The notes below the pieces were generated by a model, which saw nothing but the letters and a program-made list of their open reading frames with translations, searched no databases and was not told the DNA's origin. The position numbers and the translations under genes were made by a program. Below are positions 1-11,776 of a stretch of 64,000 nt of DNA, piece by piece (position 1 is the stretch's first letter; every line of letters begins with the position of its first letter). Origin of the DNA: Lotus japonicus (lineage: Eukaryota > Streptophyta > Magnoliopsida > Fabales > Fabaceae); the NCBI RefSeq assembly GCF_012489685.1, contig NC_080045.1:873001-937000 (forward strand). The letters are read 5' to 3'.

Positions 1-3000
1 ATGAGGTTTCAAGGGAAAATATCAAGTTGGAAGGCACTCTTTGTTCGTCATGGCTTGCCTTGCTGCCCAAATGGTTTCCTTATGTCAAGGTGGCCCCGTG
101 AGTTCCCATGTTAATATTTGAGAATTCTTGCCCCGATGATGGATTTCCCAAGGCTAACCTATGAGAATTTAGGTGGAAAATGAGTTTTCAAGGCAAAATC
201 TCAAGTTGGAAGGGACTCTTTGTTTGCCATACCCTGCCTCGTTGCCCAAATTGTTTTCTTATGCCAAGGTGCCCGCGGAGCTCTCAAAGCAATATTTGAG
301 AATTCATGCCCCGATGACCGATTTCCCAAGGCTAACCTATAGGAATTTGGGTGGAAAATGAGTTTTCAAGGAAAAATCTCAAGTTGGAAGGGGAACTTGT
401 TTTGTCATGGCATGCCTCATTGCCCAACGGTTTCCCTATGTCAAGGTGCCTCTGTGAGCACCCATGTCAATAGTTGAGAATTCTTGCCCCGATGATGGAT
501 TTCTCAAGGCCAACCTATGCGAATTTGCGTGGAAAATGAGTTTTCAAGGGAAAATCTCAAGTTGGAAGGGAGGCTTGTTTGCCATGGCATGTCTCGTTGC
601 CCAATGGTTTCCCTATGTCAAGGTGCCACCGTGAGCTCCCATGTCAAAATTTAAGAATTCTTGCCCCGATGATACATTCCCCAAGGCTAACCTATGCAAA
701 TTTGGGTGGAAAATGAGTTTTCAAAGGAAAATCTCAAGTTTGAAGGGGAACTTGGTTTGTCATGGCATGTCTCGTTGCCCAATGGTTTGCCTATGTCAAG
801 GTGCCACCGTGAGATCCCATGTCAAAATTTGAGAATTCTTGCCCCGATGATTCATTTCCCAAGGCTAACCTATGCGAATTTGGGTGGAAAATGAGTTTTC
901 AAGGGAAAATCTCAAGTTGGAAGGGGAATTTTGTTTGTCATGGCATGCCTCGTTGCCCAATGGTTTCTCTATATCAAGGAGCCTCTGTGAGCTCTCATGT
1001 CAAAATTTGAGAATTCATGCCCCGATGATACATTTCCCAAGGCTAACCTATGCAAATTTGGGTGGTAAATGAATTGTCAAGGGAACATATCAAGTTGGAA
1101 GGGAGGATTGGTTTGCCATGTCTTGCCTCATTTCCCAAATGGTATCCCTATTCCAAGGTTCCCTTGTGAGCTCCAATGTCAAAATTTGAGAATTCTTGCT
1201 TCGAAGATTCATTTTCCTAGGCTAACCTATGAGAATTTGGGTGGAAAATAAGTTTTCAAGGGAAAATCTCAAGTTGGATGGGGAACTTGGTTTGTCATTG
1301 CATACCTCGTTGCCCAATGGTTTCTCTATGTCAAGGTGCCTCCGGGAGCTCTCATGTCAAAATTTGAGAAATCTTGCCCCGATGATACATTTCCCAAGGC
1401 TAACCTTTGTGAATTTTGGTTGAAAATGAGGTTTCTAGGGCAAATCTCAAGTTGGAAGGGACTCTTTGTTTGCCATACCCTGCCTCGTTGCCCAAATTGT
1501 TTTCTTATGCCAAGGTACCCGCGGGAGCTCTCAATGCAATATTTGAGAATTCATGCCCCGATGATGGATTTTCCAAGGCTAACCTATAGGAATTTGGGTG
1601 GAAAATGAGTTTTCAAGGAAAAATCTCAAGTTGGAAGGGGAACTTGTTTTGTCATGGCATGCCTCGTTGCCCAATGGTTTCCCTATGTCAAGGTGCCTCT
1701 GTGAGCACCCATGTCAATATTTGAGAATTCTTGCCCCGATGATAGATTTCTCAAGGCCAACCTATGCGAATTTGGGTGGAAAATGAGTTTTCAAGGGAAA
1801 ATCTCAAGTTGGAAGGGAGGCTTTTTTGCCATGGCATGTCTCGTTGCCCAATGGTTTCCCTATGTCAAGGTGCCACCGTGAGCTCCCATGTCAAAATTTA
1901 AGAATTCTTGCCCCGATGATACATTCCCCAAGGCTAACCTATGCAAATTTGGGTGGAAAATGAGTTTTCATAGGAAAATCTCAAGTTTGAAGGGGAACTT
2001 GGTTTGTCATGGCATGTCTCGTTGCCCAATGGTTTGCCTATGTTAAGGTGCCACCGTGAGCTCCCATGTCAAAATTTGAGAATTCTTGCCCCGATGATTC
2101 ATTTCCCAAGTCTAACCTATGCGAATTTGGGGGGAAAATGAGTTTTCAAGGGAAAATCTCAAGTTAGCAGGGGAACTTGGTTTGTCATGGCATGCCTCGT
2201 TGCCCAATGGTTTCTCTATGTCAAGGAGCCTCCGTGAGCTCTCATGTCAAAATTTGAGAATTCATGCCCCGATGATACATTTCCCAAGGCTAACCTATGC
2301 AAATTTGGGTGGTAAATGGGTTTTCAAGGGAACATATCAAGTTAGAAGTTAGGCTTGGTTGGCCATGGCATGCCTCGTTGCCCAAATGGTGTCCCTATGT
2401 CAAGTTGCCTCCGTGAGCTCCCATGTCAAAATTTTAGAATTCTTGCCCCGATGATAGATTTTCCAAGGCTAACCTATGCGAATTTGGTGGAAAATGAGTT
2501 TTCAAGGAAAAATCTCAAGTTGAAAGGGACTCTTGGTTTGCCATGGCTGGTCTCGTTGACCAAATGGTTTTCCTATGCTAAGGTGTCTCCGTGAGCTCCA
2601 ATGTCAAAATATGAGAATTCTTGCCCAATGATGGATTTCTCAATGCTAACCTATACGAATTTGGGTGGAAAATGAGTTTTCAAGGGAAAATATCAAGTTG
2701 TAAGGGGAACTTGGTTTGTCATGGCATCCCTCGTTGCCCAATGGTTTCCCTATGCCAAGGTGCCTACGTGTGCTCCCATTCCAAAATTTGAGAATTCTTG
2801 CCCCGATGATACATTTCCCAAGGCTAACCTATGCAAATTTGGGTTGAAAATGAGTTTTCAAGGGAACATATCAAGTTGGAAGGGAGGATTGGTTTGCCAT
2901 GTCTTGCCTCATTTCCCAAATGGTATCCCTATTCCAAGGTTCCCTTGTGAGCTCCAATGTCAAAATTTGAGAATTCTTGCCTCGATGATTCATTTTCCTA

Positions 3001-3607
3001 GGCTAACCTATGAGAATTTGGGTGGAAAATAAGTTTTCAAGGGAAAATCTCAAGTTGGAAGGGGAACTTGGTTTGTCATTGCATACCTCGTTGCCCAATG
3101 GTTTCTCTATGTCAAGGTGCCTCCGGGAGCTCTCATGTCAAAATTTGAGAAATCTTGCCCCGATGATACATTTCCCAAGGCTAACCTTTGTGAATTTTGG
3201 TTGAAAATGAGGTTTCTAGGGCAAATCTCAAGTTGGAAGGGACTCTTTGTTTGCCATGGCTTGCCTTGTTGCCCAAATGGTTTCCATAGGTCCAGGTGCC
3301 ATCGTGAGCTCCCATGTCAAAATTTGAGAATTCTTGCCCCGATGATACATTTCCCAAGGCTAACCTATGCAAATTTGGGTGGAAAATGAGTTTTCAAGGG
3401 AAAATATCAAGTTGGAAGGGGAACTTGGTTTGTCATGGCATGCCTCGTTGCCCAATGGTTTCCCTATGTCAAGGTGCCTCCGTGAGCTCCCATGTCAATA
3501 TTTGAGAATTCTTGCCCCGTTGATGGATTTCCCAAGCCTAACCTATGCGAATTTGGAAGGAAAATGAGTTTTCAAGGGAAAATATCAAGTTGGAAGGGAC
3601 TCTTTGT
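1..3607. repeat. Satellite DNA array, ~178-bp monomer (left block)
   Basis: About 20 head-to-tail monomers. The landmark ATGAGTTTTCAAGG recurs at 180, 358, 536, 713 and 891, giving a period of 177-178 bp. Most monomers hold a GAATTC site in the stretch TTGAGAATTCTTGCCCCGA. Monomers differ by point changes and fall into variants, for example those with GACTCTTTG and those with GGAACTTGG after the AAGTTGGAAGG landmark. Diagnostic variants recur at whole-monomer distances: a segment at 1101 returns at 2882 (1781 bp, 10 monomers) and one at 371 returns at 1617 (1246 bp, 7 monomers), so blocks were duplicated. Short open frames here only reflect the repeat and are not genes. The array is broken at 3607 by retrotransposon sequence. 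Confidence 0.97.
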
Positions 3608-4256
3608 CCTGCATCTCTGAGCGCTTCAGCTCATGACATTTTAGTATGCCGATGAGTTCTTCTAGACTCATATGCTCAACATCTCTTGTAAGCTCTATTG
3701 AAGTCACTAAAGACATCCAGCTTTCAGGAAGACTTCTGATAACCCTTTTGACATGATCTTTTGTAGTTTATCTTTTGTTGAGAGGTCTTATTCCAGCTAC
3801 AAGCAACTGAAATCTGGAAAACATATCCTCAATGGACTCGTTAGGTTCCATGATGAAGGATTCATACTTCTGGATCAATGACAGTGCCTTTAATTCTTTC
3901 ACTTTCTTATTTCCTTCATAAGTCATCTTCAAGGATTCAAAGATGCCCTTGGCAAACTCACGATCTGTAATCTTCTGGTACTCTTCATAGGAAATATCAC
4001 TAAGAAGAATAGCTCTAGCTTTGTGGTGCTATGAGTAAAGCTTCTTTTGCTCAGCAGTCATCTCTGATCTGGAGATCTTCTTGCCATCAGCATCAACTGG
4101 ACTCTCATAGCCATCCACAATGATATCCCAGAGATCTGCATCGAAGCCTAGAAATAAACTTTCAATTCTATCTTTCCAAGATTCGAACCTTTGACCATCG
4201 AACATGGGAGGCTTTCCATTGTAACCATCTTTTTGCATTTCACTGGTGGTAGCCAT
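3608..4256 (-). pseudogene. 5' part of a SIRE-type copia gag, truncated by satellite
   Basis: Reading leftward from a methionine at 4256, the protein starts MATTSEMQKDGYN and matches the N-terminal part of the gag at 30735 in this window. It runs to the segment equivalent to ISILKCHELKRSEMQ and then stops abruptly at 3608, where satellite begins. It carries point changes and stop codons, including one near 4030. It lies just downstream of a primer-binding site and LTR, so it is the start of an element body whose remainder has been lost. The gag N-terminal region belongs to the UBN2/DUF4219 type found in plant copia elements. Confidence 0.85.
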
Positions 4257-4315
4257 ATGTTTTTCACACCGGCCTGGATCACTGAACATTGTTAGGTGTG
4301 GTAATCAGAACTTGC

Positions 4316-4327
4316 GCTCTGATACCA
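4316..4327 (-). other. Primer-binding site of the gag stub (initiator tRNA-Met type)
   Basis: The complement reads TGGTATCAGAGC, the usual plant copia site complementary to the 3' end of initiator tRNA-Met. It lies two bases inside the LTR edge at 4330. It shows that the LTR at 4330-5541 also serves as a 5' LTR for the stub to its left. Confidence 0.85.
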
Positions 4328-4329
4328 AT

Positions 4330-5541
4330 TGAAGGTATGAAAAACGATAGAAATGGGGGGTTTGAATAGCATTTTCAGAATAAAACTTCCACCTTAAGAT
4401 TTTAACAAATCTTTCGAGACACAAGTAAAGTGCTTAAGATAAGAGATGAGAAAAGCACACACGGATTTTATCTTGGTTCACTTGATGAATCACTCAAGCT
4501 AGTCCAGTCCACCCGTGAAGGTGATTTCTTCCTTCTTAGAATGAAGGCAATCCACTAATCAGAGATTTGTTACAACTGCACTTGAAACCTACAAGTGACT
4601 TACAATACACTGACTTAGCTCAAACTAAGATTCACTCTCTTAGTCTTCTCTAGGATCCGATCAACCTTGATCTCCTAAAGGTAAACTAAACAACTGTTTA
4701 AGAAATATTGTTTACAAGGAAATTGCTTCTGAAAAGCTTGTAGTAAACACAATGAATTCAATGAAGAAAGAATGCTTAAAAGATTTGAATATAGCTTGTG
4801 CGTGTAAGTTTCTTCCAACCGCATCTTTCAGTCTTCAGCCTCTATATATACTCCAAGGATTAGGGTTTGAACATTGCTAGGGAATGCTACCGTTGGAGGG
4901 CAGATCTGGGATTTCCAGCTTCTGCTATGGCTGAGAATTTTAGGTTAGGTCGTCAGGATAGTACATTTGCTTTTGTACTTTGGATAGTGACTTGACCTTT
5001 AACCTGGTTGACTTCTTATCAGAGGAATGCTTTGTGTTGGAACTTGTGAAGCTTGTTGATCAAAGTCAGAGGGAAGCATGGATCCTCTGACCGTTGCACC
5101 TTCTGATTCTGAACTCAGAGGAGAAGTACTTGGTCTTCAGAGCCAGTTTGCTTCTGGAGTTTAGAGTCTTCACTTTTCAGCTTCTGGATCTTCAGAGTCT
5201 TCTAAACCATCAGAGCTTCTGAACCTTCAGAGTGTATGGCTTATCAGAACGTCTGGATCTTCAGAACTTCAAGTGAGTTGAGTCCACATCAGAGCTTGAT
5301 TGACTTCAGATCTTCTGACGCTTTTCTACTGTTCAGATTGAACATAGATATTGTGAAAGCGTTGCTAGGGTCACTCTTTAAGCAAAGTGCTTCTGATTTG
5401 TGTGAGATTATATTAAGGTTAGAGCCTGTTAAGCGCACACTCAGAAAACACGTTAGAGTACCATAATTGTTCATACTAAAACATTAACTTGTAATCATCA
5501 AAACATAGAGTTGTACTACATGATCAAAACTTGATCTTACA
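4330..5541 (-). repeat. 3' LTR of the old element, also 5' LTR of the gag stub
   Basis: 1212 bp. On the minus strand it starts TGTAAGATCAAG and ends ATACCTTCA. A TATA-like stretch (CTATATATA) lies near 4842. It has a PPT on one side (5542-5556) and a PBS plus gag on the other, the signature of an LTR shared by two tandem element bodies. The partner 5' LTR (30809-31946 plus 37244-37322) is also 1212 bp once the inserted solo LTR and its target duplication are removed. Confidence 0.93.
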
Positions 5542-5556
5542 ATCTCCCCCTTTTTG
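5542..5556 (-). other. Polypurine tract of the old element
   Basis: The complement is CAAAAAGGGGGAGAT, directly next to the LTR start, as expected for the plus-strand DNA primer. The identical tract sits at the same place in the other two copies (11762-11776 and 52581-52595). Confidence 0.88.
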
Positions 5557-6267
5557 ATGATGACAAAACCAAGTATTTTGATGAACAATTCTTAAACAAT
5601 AAACTGAATTTCACTTAGAGTTTAGAGAAGAGAATTAGACTTATCCTGATGTGAATGGTTTATTTTGCTCATTCTGAATCCAAGTCACAGCTTGATTCTG
5701 AGCTTAGCTCCCCCTGAATCTAAGACTTAATGAAAACGTTTGTGATATCTAGATTCTGAGCTAAATAAAAGAAGAGTTCAGAGTGAAAACGCATGACATA
5801 GATGTAATGAAATAATCAGAGCGCATAAGTATTCAGAGTCACGAGTAGGGTATCAGAGTCAACCAAAATCACTTCAGAAGAAGTGAAATGTATTCCTTGT
5901 ATTTGCCTAGTGACACATCTATGGTCATAAAAGTGGAACTCTTAAATTCTCCAAAAGAACAAAAATCACACTAATCAGCTAATACATCAAAAACTGGGTT
6001 ATACTCCCCCTTTTTGTCATAAGCAAAGAGTTTGGGGTGTGAAAAACTTAGCGTGAAGTACAAGGTACTCCCCCTTAGAGAAGGTCTAAGTGTCAAAAAG
6101 ATGGAGAAGGAATTAATGATGAAAAAGAAATTAGCGAATTAAAGAAAGGAATTAATGCATGTGCAGAACGTTTACCACCGGCCACGGGAGTAAAGAGAGG
6201 CTTCAGTTACCAATAACTTATCCTCGAGAAACTGCAATAGCAATAACTTCTAGAGAGAAAGGAATGC
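5557..6267. other. Non-coding spacer between PPT and antisense ORF (old element)
   Basis: No long reading frame. Dense in TCAGA/TCTGA words. A second PPT-like run (complement CAAAAAGGGGGAG) lies at about 6004-6016, and a shorter GGGGGAG run near 6068. The same layout recurs in the two younger copies. The block just before the antisense promoter, including TTTACCACCGGCCA near 6170, is strongly conserved among copies. Confidence 0.75.
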
Positions 6268-6277
6268 TTATATAAAG
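6268..6277 (+). promoter_or_regulatory. TATA box of the antisense ORF (old element)
   Basis: TTATATAAAG lies about 50 bp before the ATG at 6327 and is followed by the conserved GCTTCACAAC leader. The same box at the same spacing precedes the antisense ORF in both other copies. Confidence 0.7.
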
Positions 6278-6326
6278 TGATTAGAAACGAAGTAGGCTTC
6301 ACAACAAGACTACTTCCGACTAACAA

Positions 6327-6719
6327 ATGGCATCATACATCGTTGCATTAGAAGAGCTCAGAAAGAAGGCCTTTGATGAAGATTTATTCATCAATGTGAG
6401 GCACCCAGAGGGTTCGAGAACAATACATGAGCTAACCAAAACACTGCTGGAGAAGGATCTTAGTCCAGAATTGGAAAAATATCTGAAGGAGTTCCGCTGC
6501 TTCGTGGAGGAGATTCAGGAGCTTTGCAAGCTAGAGCTGAATCTGCTGGAAGAGAAAGAAGAAGTGGAGAAGAATCTGGAGATGATGGAAGAGAGTCTGG
6601 AGAGGGATGAACTGAGCAAAAGGCTCGGCAACATAGAGTACATGCTCGATCGTCTGGAGAAAGAAAGAGTAGAGAAGCGCCAAGAGTGTAGGAGAATGAG
6701 GAAGGATCCTCCATTCTAG
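6327..6719 (+). CDS. Antisense coiled-coil ORF of the SIRE-type element, old copy (130 aa)
   Basis: Intact ORF on the strand opposite gag-pol, from MASYIVALEELRKKAF to RRMRKDPPF. Its function is unknown and I recognise no named domain. The protein is very rich in Glu, Lys, Arg and Leu with heptad-like leucines over about residues 40-120, so it should form a helical coiled coil; it has no signal peptide or membrane segment. It matches the copy at 12564-12956 over all 130 residues with no gap and about 70% identity by eye. It is convergent with the extra ORF, whose stop is at 6940, leaving about 220 bp of AT-rich DNA between the two ends. An intact frame in the most decayed element suggests past selection on the protein. 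Confidence 0.8.
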   Translation: MASYIVALEELRKKAFDEDLFINVRHPEGSRTIHELTKTLLEKDLSPELEKYLKEFRCFVEEIQELCKLELNLLEEKEEVEKNLEMMEESLERDELSKRLGNIEYMLDRLEKERVEKRQECRRMRKDPPF

Positions 6720-6939
6720 AGTAATGTAAACGAGTGATGATGTATTATGTAATGTTGAGATAAATATAAAAAAGAAAATTTCTGAAATATGTTGTGTTGT
6801 ATGCAAGAAGAAACACGAAATAAATAAACACATAAGGCAATAAATAGACTTAGTATATAGAAGCAAATAACTAAAAGCAAAGAAAACAAATAACATAAAG
6901 TTTATCCAACAAAGAAGAAAGCAAGAGAGATCCTAAAAA

Positions 6940-9828
6940 CTAAGGTTTTGCAGTGCGGCGAAGGAGCTCTTGAATAGCTTCATTCATGCTGAACAGGAGA
7001 GTCTCATGAGAGTTAAGACATTGTTCCAAAATAGCAAGTCTGGAAGAACTTGGCTGAGTGGAAGAGGATGGAACATCCTGAGCAGAGTGAGGAGCTTGAG
7101 TGGAGTGTGAAGCAGCACTTGTGAAAGGCACTGGTGCCAGAACTTGACCTCTGAGAGCATCAGCTTCAGCCTGTAGCCTCTCAGCTTCTTTCAGAGCTTC
7201 TAACTTTGCATTCTCAATTTGTTCAGCTTCTAGACATGCAACCTCTTCTTCTTGTTCTTTCTTCTTTCTAGCTTCCTCAATAGCTTCAAGTAACTCAACC
7301 CTTAGTTGTTGTTCATGCATAGCCACCCTTCTGTTGAAACGCTGCCTAGCAGCTTCAATCCTCTGATCCCTTTCAGTTGTGAGATGACTCATCATGATAG
7401 GAACTTGAGCAATCATCCAATCACACAGATAATCCCATTCTTCAGCAACAGAGTCAGGGTTCTCATGAAGGTCAGTGTGACCTTGCACATTGCGAACCAT
7501 TAATGATGCTTCATAATTAAACACACTGATGCACTCAAGAAGGGAGTTGGGTTTGAGATATGTATAGGGAACAATGGAGAGATTGGTTTCAGGAGAAGTG
7601 GGGTGATTACTGCTATTTGCTTCAGAAGCACCTTGAGGAGAACCAACATCTAGAGTTTGGACATTTGAGGTGTTGATCTCAAGGTTAGGTTGAGAGGTCT
7701 CAACCTCAGGGTTTGGAGATCTAACCGAGGAATGGTTTGAGGCCGAGTTTTCTGGTTGGACAAGTTCTGGTTGTGAGGGAAGTGCTGGTTGTGAGGGAAG
7801 AGATGAAGGAGATGTTGCATTCAAAGGTACTACTGGAATAGGATGATCTGGATCAGCTAGACGTTCTGGTCTAGGTCCAGGATATTTCCTTGGGCTTAGA
7901 ATGGTCTGATAGTACTCAGGGATAGCAGACTCTTTTTGTTTCGCAATATGATCAAATTGGCGAATGGATTCAGAATTATTTGAGGGTGAGGAATCGGCAA
8001 CATTTATGGGGAAGGATACAGAGGGACATGGAGTAGTATTGTCTGTATCAGTTGTTCTGCGAGCAGGATGATCTGATGCTCTGAGGACAGAGTGATCAGA
8101 GGTTCTGGGTTCATGGTGACATTGGTCAGAAATAATGGGTTCAGAGGCTTGTGGGTTATATTGAATGGTTATAGGTGAGGTAGGTTCAGAGGGTCTCGGA
8201 GTCTGAAGCATATTCCAAAGAGGTGCTTCTTCATGAGAGGGTTGAAAGAATGAAGATCTAGGTGAGGTGGTTGGAGAGGTGTTTTGTTCAGCTGGTTGAG
8301 ACTCTTGAATGGGAAAGAGTGGGGTAGCAGTGCGGTTAAGAAGGGCAGAAATGGGTAGTGCATCAAATAAGCTTAAATCATCATCAATAAATGAAACAGC
8401 AAGCTTACTTGATGATTTCACTGCAGACCGAGTAACCCTGGCAGAAGCTTCAGTTCTGGTTACTTCAACAGCTGGTTCCACACGAGTTGGCTTCTCCACA
8501 ATTCTCACTTGCTTCTTCATCTTCTTTGGTGGAGGAGCATCATCATCATCACCATCAGATGGAGCATCTGGCTTGGAGGGTTCCTCATGCTTCCTCTTAG
8601 GCTTTTCATTCTTCTTCTTCTGATCAACACCATCAGAGGGATCAGTCTCTTCAGAGGATTCCTCTATAATTATTCTTCTCTTCTTCTTCTTCTTGGGAGG
8701 AGAATCAAATTCTGGAGCTGGAGGCAGGGTTCTGAAGAACTCATCCACATCTATTTCATAACCTTGTTCCCTCAAGTCAGCTAGAGAGTGCAAGATAGCA
8801 ACTGGATCATCAGCTTGGGACCATAGAGGGTAATCGGTCAGAGGGACTCTTCTCTATCTGACTTCATCAGAGGTATCTTCATGATCAGGTGCAACCTTTG
8901 TTTTAATTAATCCCATCTTTTTCATGGATGTGGAAGTGAAGACATCACCAACAACAATCGTCAGATCCTCTGTGCAGCCTACTTTAGTCAGATCTTCTAT
9001 CAATTTGCTTTCCAGAAAGAGGTCTGAAAGCAATCTTCCAAAGGGAATGTATCGGATTGCAGACTTTGGAGAAGCAGTGGTTCTGGACTTCTTGATGCAC
9101 TCTTTGAGATAAGAGAACAGGAAGAAGGGAAGGCAGATCTTCTTGCGGTCCTGAATGAAGAAAAGCATCACTTTCTGACAGAAATTGATGTAGTCTGGAG
9201 AGCTTCCCTTTGGCCTTTGATTGATGCAGTGCAGAAGAATCTTGTGCCAAATCCTCAACTTAGGATGAAGTTCTACCACTTTGCAATCACTCTTGCCTGG
9301 CTTCCAGTTTGTGTAGAGAGCTTGATTAACAGCTTCTTTGGTCTTGGGTTTCACCTTTGATTCCGACAGTTGGAATCTGTAGCCTGTGCTGGTATTTTCA
9401 CCCAGAAGATCAACGATTGATTTCTCCGTGATGATAATCCTTCTGCCAGCAATGTAGGAGACCACTTGGTTGTCATCACAGTCGGCATGTTTCCAAAATT
9501 CCTTTACCAACTTGATGTAGACTGGACCACGAAGCCTGTTGAAGTATTCTTCCCAGCCTTGAGCTTTTACTTCAGGACGAAGATCAAACCCGTTGGCAGT
9601 AATGTTGTCAAGATCAAATCTCCATTCAGCAAGAACCTGGAGTTCATCTAGAAAGTAGACACATGTAACAGCACAACCCCTTTGTGCAAGAGGAATCATC
9701 TGCTTTGTAGCTTGAGCTTCTGGTTGATTTCTCTGAGTTGTGGAGCTCGATTGACCGGTAGCCTGACCCACCACCATGACAGGAAATCTCCTTCCTTCAA
9801 CGGTTTCACCTCTGTTGGATTTCACCAT
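6940..9828 (-). pseudogene. Extra ORF after pol ('env-like' position), old copy
   Basis: 963 codons from MVKSNRGETVEGRRF, with one in-frame TAG at 8854-8856 (copies elsewhere read Ser-Arg-Arg here). Residues about 60-330 form a conserved globular region (LAEWRFDLDNI, GWEEYFNRLRGPVYIKL, GRRIIITEKSIVDLLG) resembling the 'putative plant transposon protein' family often found in plant retroelements. A Lys-rich motif (SPPKKKKKRRI) follows, then a long Pro/Ser/Gln-rich stretch, then a coiled coil (RVAMHEQQLRVELLEAIEEARKKK) near the C-terminus. I see no convincing membrane helix, so 'envelope' describes its position, not its role. The start was chosen because upstream sequence is a CT-rich leader that varies in length between copies. 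Confidence 0.8.
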
Positions 9829-10269
9829 TTCTGAAGCGGTTGAAGGTTTGGGTAGAAAGAGAGAGGATGAATGAAGAGAGAGAGAGAGAGAGAGATCGTG
9901 GGGATTAAGGGTTTTGCAAACCGAAGAGAGAGAGTAAAGTAAAATAAGTGATGGAGAACGTGGGTGCATAGTGGTTTTTGAAAATAACCGTTGTTGATTA
10001 AAAAGCAAAGTAAAATCAACGGTTAAAAATTAAAGACATCATAACAAATAGTTAATACACATATCACATGATGGAGAGAAGCAGATCAACACTCATTAAG
10101 ACAGATTGTCAGCACGGGCACAAGGAACGATGTATCATAGCTACTGACACACGTTTATTGTCTCAGCTTCAGAGTAAGCACCAATGGGTACTTAACTTCT
10201 GATGGAGTTACCTTCTGAACTAGACATCTTCTGATAAAGAAGCATCATAGTCAGAGGTTCTGATCCATC
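9829..10269. other. Spacer between pol and the extra ORF (old element)
   Basis: Holds a GA/CT microsatellite around 9875-9895 and otherwise no coding signal. It matches 16047-16489 and 47864-48309 in the other copies. It is presumably the leader of the extra ORF. Confidence 0.7.
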
Positions 10270-10551
10270 TTTATGCTGGACAAAAGTCCATATTCAGATT
10301 TTTCAGAATGAAATTAAATCTATCCTATGCTAAGGGCTTTGTAAAGATATCTGCCCATTAATGGTCAGTATCAACAAACTTCAGAAGAAGTACGCCCTTC
10401 TGAACATAATCTCTAATAAAATGATACTTTACCTCAATGTGTTTTTCCCTTGAGTGTAAGATAGGATTCTTACTTAGTGAGATTGCAGCAGTGTTATCAC
10501 AATAGATTGGGATGTTGCTTTCAAGGATTTGATAATCCTTCAGCTGATGTT
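10270..10551 (-). pseudogene. 3' end of pol (RNase H C-terminus) of the old element
   Basis: Encodes the end of the RNase H region, including [18 protein letters not shown] and [17 protein letters not shown], and runs to a terminal stop at 10270-10272. A nonsense change (Gln codon to TAA) lies at about 10358. It is separated from the rest of its gene by the 12.1-kb element at 10552-22674. The reading resumes at 22675 across the duplicated bases ATGTT. Confidence 0.88.
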
Positions 10552-11761
10552 TGAAGGTATGAAAAACGGTAGAAAGGGGGGGGGGGTTTTGAATAACGTT
10601 TTCAGTATAAAGCTTCCACCTTAAAGATTTTGACAAATCTTTCGAGAACTTAAGTGCTAAGGATAAGAGATAGAAAAGCACACAAGGATTTTATCCTGGT
10701 TCACTTGATGAATCACTCAAGCTACTCCAGTCCACCCGTTAAGGTGATTTCTTCCTTCTTAGAATGAAGGCAATCCACTAATCAGGTAAGAGTTACAACT
10801 GCACTTGAAACCTACAAGTGACTAACAATTACACTGACTTAGCTCACACTAAGATTCACTCTCTTAGTCTTCTCTAGGATCCGATCAACCTTGATCTCCT
10901 AAAGGAACTAAACAAACTGTTTATCAAAGAATTGTTTACAAGAGATTTGCTTCTAAAAAGCTAATAGTAAACTCAATGAATTTCAGATGAAAGAAAGCTT
11001 AGAAGAATTTGAATTTATCTTGCGCGTATGTGAATGCTTCTAGCCGCTTCTTTCAGTCTTCAGCCTCTTTATATACTCCAAGGATTAGGGTTGAGCGTTG
11101 CATGGAAAATGCTACCGTTGGAGGGCAGTTCTGGAAAATCCAGCTTCTGCTATGTCTGAGATGTTAGGTAGGTCGTCTGGAAGGTACAGTTGCTTTTGTA
11201 CTTGGATAGCGACTTGACCTTTAAACCTAGGAGACTTCTGATCAGGGGAATGCTTCATATTGGAACTTGTGAAGCCGGTTGATCAGAGTCAGAGGGAAAG
11301 CCCAGATCCTCTGACCATTGTTTCTTCTGATTCTGAACTCAGAGGGAAGTACATGGTCTTCAGAGTATCTTGCTTCTGGACATCAGAACTTCACTAATCA
11401 GCTTCTGGATCTTCAGAGTATTCTACACCATCAGAATATCTGAGCCTTCAGTGTTTCTTGGTTATCAGACTTTCTGGATCTTCAGAACTTCTAGTGACTG
11501 AGTCCACATCAGAGTTTGTATAACTTCAGAACTTCTGAAGCTTTTCCACTGTTCATACTGAACATGGTGAATGCGAAAGCGTTGCTTGGGTCGCTCTTTA
11601 ACAAAGTGCTTCTGATTTGTGTGAGATTAAGTTGAGGTCAGAGCCTGTAAATAGCACACTCAGAAAAACACGTTAGAGTACCACAATTGTTCATATCAAA
11701 AGGTTAACTTGTAATCATCAAAACATAGAGTTGTACTACAAGATCAAAACTTGATCTTACA
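10552..11761 (-). repeat. 3' LTR of the nested element
   Basis: 1210 bp, TG...CA ends on the minus strand. A TATA box (complement of CTTTATATA) lies near 11067-11076. A G-run interrupts the plus strand near 10580 and is a length-variable homopolymer between copies. Confidence 0.95.
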
Positions 11762-11776
11762 ATCTCCCCCTTTTTG
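11762..11776 (-). other. Polypurine tract of the nested element
   Basis: Complement CAAAAAGGGGGAGAT immediately upstream of the 3' LTR. Identical to the tracts in the other copies. Confidence 0.9.

Noticed and set aside
8309..8784. Plus-strand ORFs opposite the extra ORF
   Set aside because: Shadows of the Lys/Glu/Asp-rich coding sequence on the minus strand; no promoter and not conserved.
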